Below the pieces are notes generated by a model that was not told where the DNA came from, ran no database searches, and saw nothing but the letters and a program-made list of their open reading frames with translations. This document shows positions 4,614 through 7,426 of a DNA stretch of 7,426 bases, in pieces. The translations under genes were made by a program, and so were the position numbers. Source of the DNA: Planctomycetota bacterium (GTDB lineage: Bacteria; Planctomycetota; Planctomycetia; Pirellulales; Pirellulaceae); assembly GCA_024274855.1 (NCBI GenBank), contig JAJSAJ010000615.1:1-7426 (forward strand). The letters are read 5' to 3'. Each line of letters opens with the position of its first letter. Within the stretch, counting starts at the first letter, position 1.

Positions 4614-7426
4614 CGAAGGATCGGTCCCAGAACTATGCGAAATCCACGGTAACCGCCCGCCACCGATCTGCTTTTCTCTCGTGCACTGCTAGTACATGCT
4701 TTGCGGCCTTTCCACCATGCACCTCCGCGAAGGACGAAGAAGTCCGTGGAATTCTGGGGCCGAGCAACGGGGTCTGTCAGCCGAAACACGGGCGTTTTCG
4801 GCTCGTCCCGCCAGGCATCGAAACACCACTCGTCCACGTTGCCGTGCATATCGTAAAGGTTCCAAGGGTTCGGTTGTCCCTGGCCAATTTGGTGCGGACG
4901 GCTCTGACTGGTTTCCGCGGACCAAAACCCATTGACGTCGACGCTGAAATCACTATTCGACCCAGCGCGGCATGCATATTCCCACTCGGCCTCCGTCGGG
5001 AGCCGGTACTGGTACCCAGGTGGTAGACGCTTTGCCCGTTTCTCCAACTGGGTAAGCAACTGACAGAACTTCACGGCATCTTCATAACGAGCGCCATCGA
5101 CGGGTAGAAAAGGCGACCCTACCACGCGAACAGCATTTCCGGGGTTGGGTCCCACGGCAGCCCATTCGGCCTGGCTGATCTCGTATCGGCCGATCCAGAA
5201 TCCGTGAGTCAGCGTGATTTCAGTGCCCGCGTCTTCCGCTGCCGCCGGCTTCTTTTTGTCTGGCGGTGGTTTGCGTTTGAACGAACCAGCGGCCAGCCAC
5301 TGCATGACGGTCCCGGTTGTGCCGACCAGAAAGGGCTTGCTCTCGGTCAGGACAGGATGGTCGGATAGGCCAAAACGGCGATCGATCAGACGAAGTCCCG
5401 GCTCTGCCCAATCGGTGTCGATTCTCATCGGCGGCATGGCGCAATTCAGTCGGGTCGCATCGGCCTTGGTCCAAGGCCGAAACACGCATCGGGAGATCAC
5501 GGCCATGGCATTCGCGTCGGACGAGATGCTGAATTGAAGATCCGTCGGACGCGCACCGGTGCCCAGAATACGAGCGCCTTCATGATATAGCCATTGGTGG
5601 TTGTCGTGAACATACAGCGTAAGTCGAACCGTTTGGCCAGCTGCGAATCCCCGCTCATAGGCCCAATAGACCATGCCACCTAAATAGGTATACAAACGGC
5701 AGTCGAATTTTCGCACTTTCTGATTCCAGCTGAAAATCATTCTCGCACCGACATAAGAATCGCCGTATGTAAACCTGATGATACCTTTCGGTTGTGGGAG
5801 GGTCATTTCCAGGTTGTGGATATACGCGGTGGCTGGAACCTGTTCGTATTGGATCGAGGTGCTTCCTTGAATGGTTGCGAATTGTCCAGTCGGCACTACT
5901 TTGCCGGAGGTTCTTTTCGGCGTTAGGGTCGAAAGGCCGCCGACCCCGCGCATAGCCATCAATAACGGCTGCATTTTCCCGCGTCGAGGGCTCGGAAATA
6001 GGCGGCTTTCAGCATGAGCCAGATCCTCACCCGCTAGTCGTGGCAAGGCGCGCTGATACCAATAGCGGGCCGCGATTTCCAGCAGGAACCGGTCACCGGT
6101 CCGCGGTCGCTTCTTCTGTGCCAGCTCCCACCAGGTATCGGCAATGCGCAGCTGTGCGGCCACATCATCTTGATCGGATGCCAAACTGACGGCCGGGGCT
6201 CGCAGGCGTTCATCGCTGCTCTTGGCCAGCAGCGCGAGCCCCTCGTCCCAGTTGCCATGCGCCAAGCAAAGGAAGCGGCCTTGAGCCAGCTTGGCAACAC
6301 CATTGCCGCTGTCTGTCTCGAGTGTTGCCGTCGCGGACTCTGCCTGTTGGCAAAGGTCGCGACTTGCTTGCACCTTTTTCCGGATTTCTTGAACAGCCTT
6401 GGTCAAACCTCCGTACGAACTCTTGGATGTGATCTTCTCAATACGGCGCAGCGAGACCAGCAGGCCATCATAGGTTTCCGTGGCGACTGCCTCCTTCATC
6501 AACCCATCAACCGTCTCGACAATCAAACGGACGTCGGCGGGGGATCGAACGTGCCGAGTCGCGGCACTCAAGTCCTCGACCTTCATCGCCATTGCATCAA
6601 CGTCGAAGCGAGCGGCCAGTTGGTCCACGGCCAGTCGCGGCAACAAACTGTCACCCTGCTCGGTCGCAAGGCTGCGCGCCTGCTGCAGCAACACGTAACA
6701 TCTCACCGGTTGCTGGTTCATTTCACGCGATTGCAGGATCATACGAGCCGCAAGAGCCAAACGAACATGGGCCTGCCGGCTGGTGTATTCCTTTTCAAAT
6801 GTCTTCTTCAGTTCCCCCAGCACGCCTTGCTGGGAAGATTCATCGGGCACGGCATGCTTCTTTTCCGTGCCACGCATCGGATCTTTCGGTCCAGCCCCTG
6901 CTGCGACAATCTGGACGCGGAACGTTGTCTCATCGCTAAGGTTCGGCGATTTCGTCGACTCGACTCGCACCTTAACCACGTGCTCTCCCGCCACAACATC
7001 CTTGTTCGGCTTCCAGGTGATGATGCCGTGCTGCGGATCGATCGTCATCCCGGCAGGCGCACCCGAGTCCAACCGAAACCGCAAATGCTCGCCCTCGGTA
7101 CCAGGGTTATCAATCCGGACCGGCAGCGTCAGAGGCTGGCCCGACGTAATGACCTGGTCGGTAATGGCTGCCAGAACGGGCGGTTTCGGGTTGTCCATCT
7201 TGGCCAGCCGAATCACAAAAGTCTTTTCGTCGGTCAGTTCGTCTTGTTCCGAAGACCGAACGCAAACCACAACCGAGTAGGTGCCGGGTGAAACATCCCG
7301 AGTCGGTTGCCAAGCGATCACGCCCGAATCACGGTCGATCTCCATCCCGGCAGGTGCACCCGGCTTCAAACTGAACTGTAATTTGGATGCGGGTGAACCC
7401 GTGTCGGTAACGTGGACCGGAAGACG
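4610..7426 (-). CDS. Large Ig-like repeat / helical / lectin-like / SUMF1-domain fusion protein (5' end missing)
   Basis: The frame is open to the window edge, giving 938 visible residues, and the true start lies outside. A TTG at 7369 is in frame inside a repeat and is not the start. Residues 1-75 and 82-174 are two cadherin-like/He_PIG-type Ig repeats sharing APAGMxID and a later G-x-I-x-W-x-P. Residues about 200-485 are alpha-helical and resemble a region I recall in many planctomycete proteins ('GRFLCLAHGNWDEG' 383-396, 'WYQRALPRL' 456-464); its function is unknown to me. Residues about 510-655 are beta-rich and may be a concanavalin/LamG-like sandwich. Residues about 735-935 are a SUMF1/FGE-type domain (RLPTEAEWEYACRAG 808-822, MHGNVDEWC 860-868, VLRGGAWW 898-905, GFRIV near the end). 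Of the two active-site cysteines of true formylglycine-generating enzyme, the first aligns with K906 and only the second is kept (C911), so sulfatase-activating chemistry is unlikely and the domain may bind ligand. The product is probably exported or surface-associated, inferred from its Ig and lectin-like parts. Confidence 0.88.
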   Translation of the reverse strand, partial: RLPVHVTDTGSPASKLQFSLKPGAPAGMEIDRDSGVIAWQPTRDVSPGTYSVVVCVRSSEQDELTDEKTFVIRLAKMDNPKPPVLAAITDQVITSGQPLTLPVRIDNPGTEGEHLRFRLDSGAPAGMTIDPQHGIITWKPNKDVVAGEHVVKVRVESTKSPNLSDETTFRVQIVAAGAGPKDPMRGTEKKHAVPDESSQQGVLGELKKTFEKEYTSRQAHVRLALAARMILQSREMNQQPVRCYVLLQQARSLATEQGDSLLPRLAVDQLAARFDVDAMAMKVEDLSAATRHVRSPADVRLIVETVDGLMKEAVATETYDGLLVSLRRIEKITSKSSYGGLTKAVQEIRKKVQASRDLCQQAESATATLETDSGNGVAKLAQGRFLCLAHGNWDEGLALLAKSSDERLRAPAVSLASDQDDVAAQLRIADTWWELAQKKRPRTGDRFLLEIAARYWYQRALPRLAGEDLAHAESRLFPSPRRGKMQPLLMAMRGVGGLSTLTPKRTSGKVVPTGQFATIQGSTSIQYEQVPATAYIHNLEMTLPQPKGIIRFTYGDSYVGARMIFSWNQKVRKFDCRLYTYLGGMVYWAYERGFAAGQTVRLTLYVHDNHQWLYHEGARILGTGARPTDLQFSISSDANAMAVISRCVFRPWTKADATRLNCAMPPMRIDTDWAEPGLRLIDRRFGLSDHPVLTESKPFLVGTTGTVMQWLAAGSFKRKPPPDKKKPAAAEDAGTEITLTHGFWIGRYEISQAEWAAVGPNPGNAVRVVGSPFLPVDGARYEDAVKFCQLLTQLEKRAKRLPPGYQYRLPTEAEWEYACRAGSNSDFSVDVNGFWSAETSQSRPHQIGQGQPNPWNLYDMHGNVDEWCFDAWRDEPKTPVFRLTDPVARPQNSTDFFVLRGGAWWKGRKACTSSAREKSRSVAGGYRGFRIVLGPILR

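Noticed and set aside
6170..7291. 373-residue plus-strand open frame
   Set aside because: It is antisense to the Ig-repeat and helical regions of the multidomain gene and has no domain pattern of its own. The minus-strand frame carries recognisable repeats.
7367..7369. TTG as start codon of the multidomain gene
   Set aside because: The frame stays open to the window edge, and residues before this TTG (HVTDTGSPASKLQFS) complete the first Ig-like repeat by comparison with the second repeat. The true start must be outside the window.
1..7426. Defence island, CRISPR, phage or retron-type system
   Set aside because: I looked for nucleases, reverse transcriptases, integrases, helicases and regular repeat arrays on both strands and saw none. 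Coding content is exported or surface-type proteins and a membrane channel.

Overview
The window looks like chromosomal DNA of a planctomycete, probably Pirellulales-like. This rests on family knowledge, not a search: a secreted PQQ-type beta-propeller whose mature end carries a 'WPCWRGPRGDG' motif, a very large secreted-type protein that joins Ig-like repeats, a helical region, a lectin-like region and a SUMF1/FGE-type domain, long intergenic gaps, and palindromic intergenic elements. All four genes I can support lie on the minus strand, so transcription runs from high to low coordinates.

Layout in the direction of transcription. (1) 7426-4610: C-terminal 938 residues of a giant multidomain protein, with the N-terminus outside the window. 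(2) 4613-3756: a six-transmembrane voltage-gated-type potassium channel with a C-terminal zinc ribbon. Its ATG overlaps the stop codon of the previous gene (ATGA), so these two genes are almost certainly co-transcribed and translationally coupled. (3) 3755-3221: a 535-bp gap holding a 194-bp near-symmetrical palindromic element (3317-3510), made of two diverged inverted copies of a ~95-nt unit around a perfect 19-bp stem. Each copy has a hairpin with the same CTTGT loop, and the stem bases have changed in compensating pairs. (4) 3220-1913: a secreted PQQ/BamB-like beta-propeller. (5) 1912-1166: a 747-bp gap holding a 136-bp MITE-like element (1709-1844) with perfect 12-bp terminal inverted repeats flanked by a perfect 8-bp direct repeat, plus short repeats. 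(6) 1165-1: N-terminal 388 residues of an exported protein with a carbohydrate-binding-like domain and what looks like the start of a glycoside hydrolase accessory domain; its 3' end is outside the window.

Three of the four genes encode large exported proteins of types planctomycetes carry in many copies for polysaccharide handling or surface functions, and the fourth is a cytoplasmic-membrane channel. I see no defence system, CRISPR array, rRNA, tRNA, transposase or integrase. The most notable non-coding content is the two structured intergenic elements. The most notable coding observation is the coupling of a SUMF1-domain fusion protein to a potassium channel.
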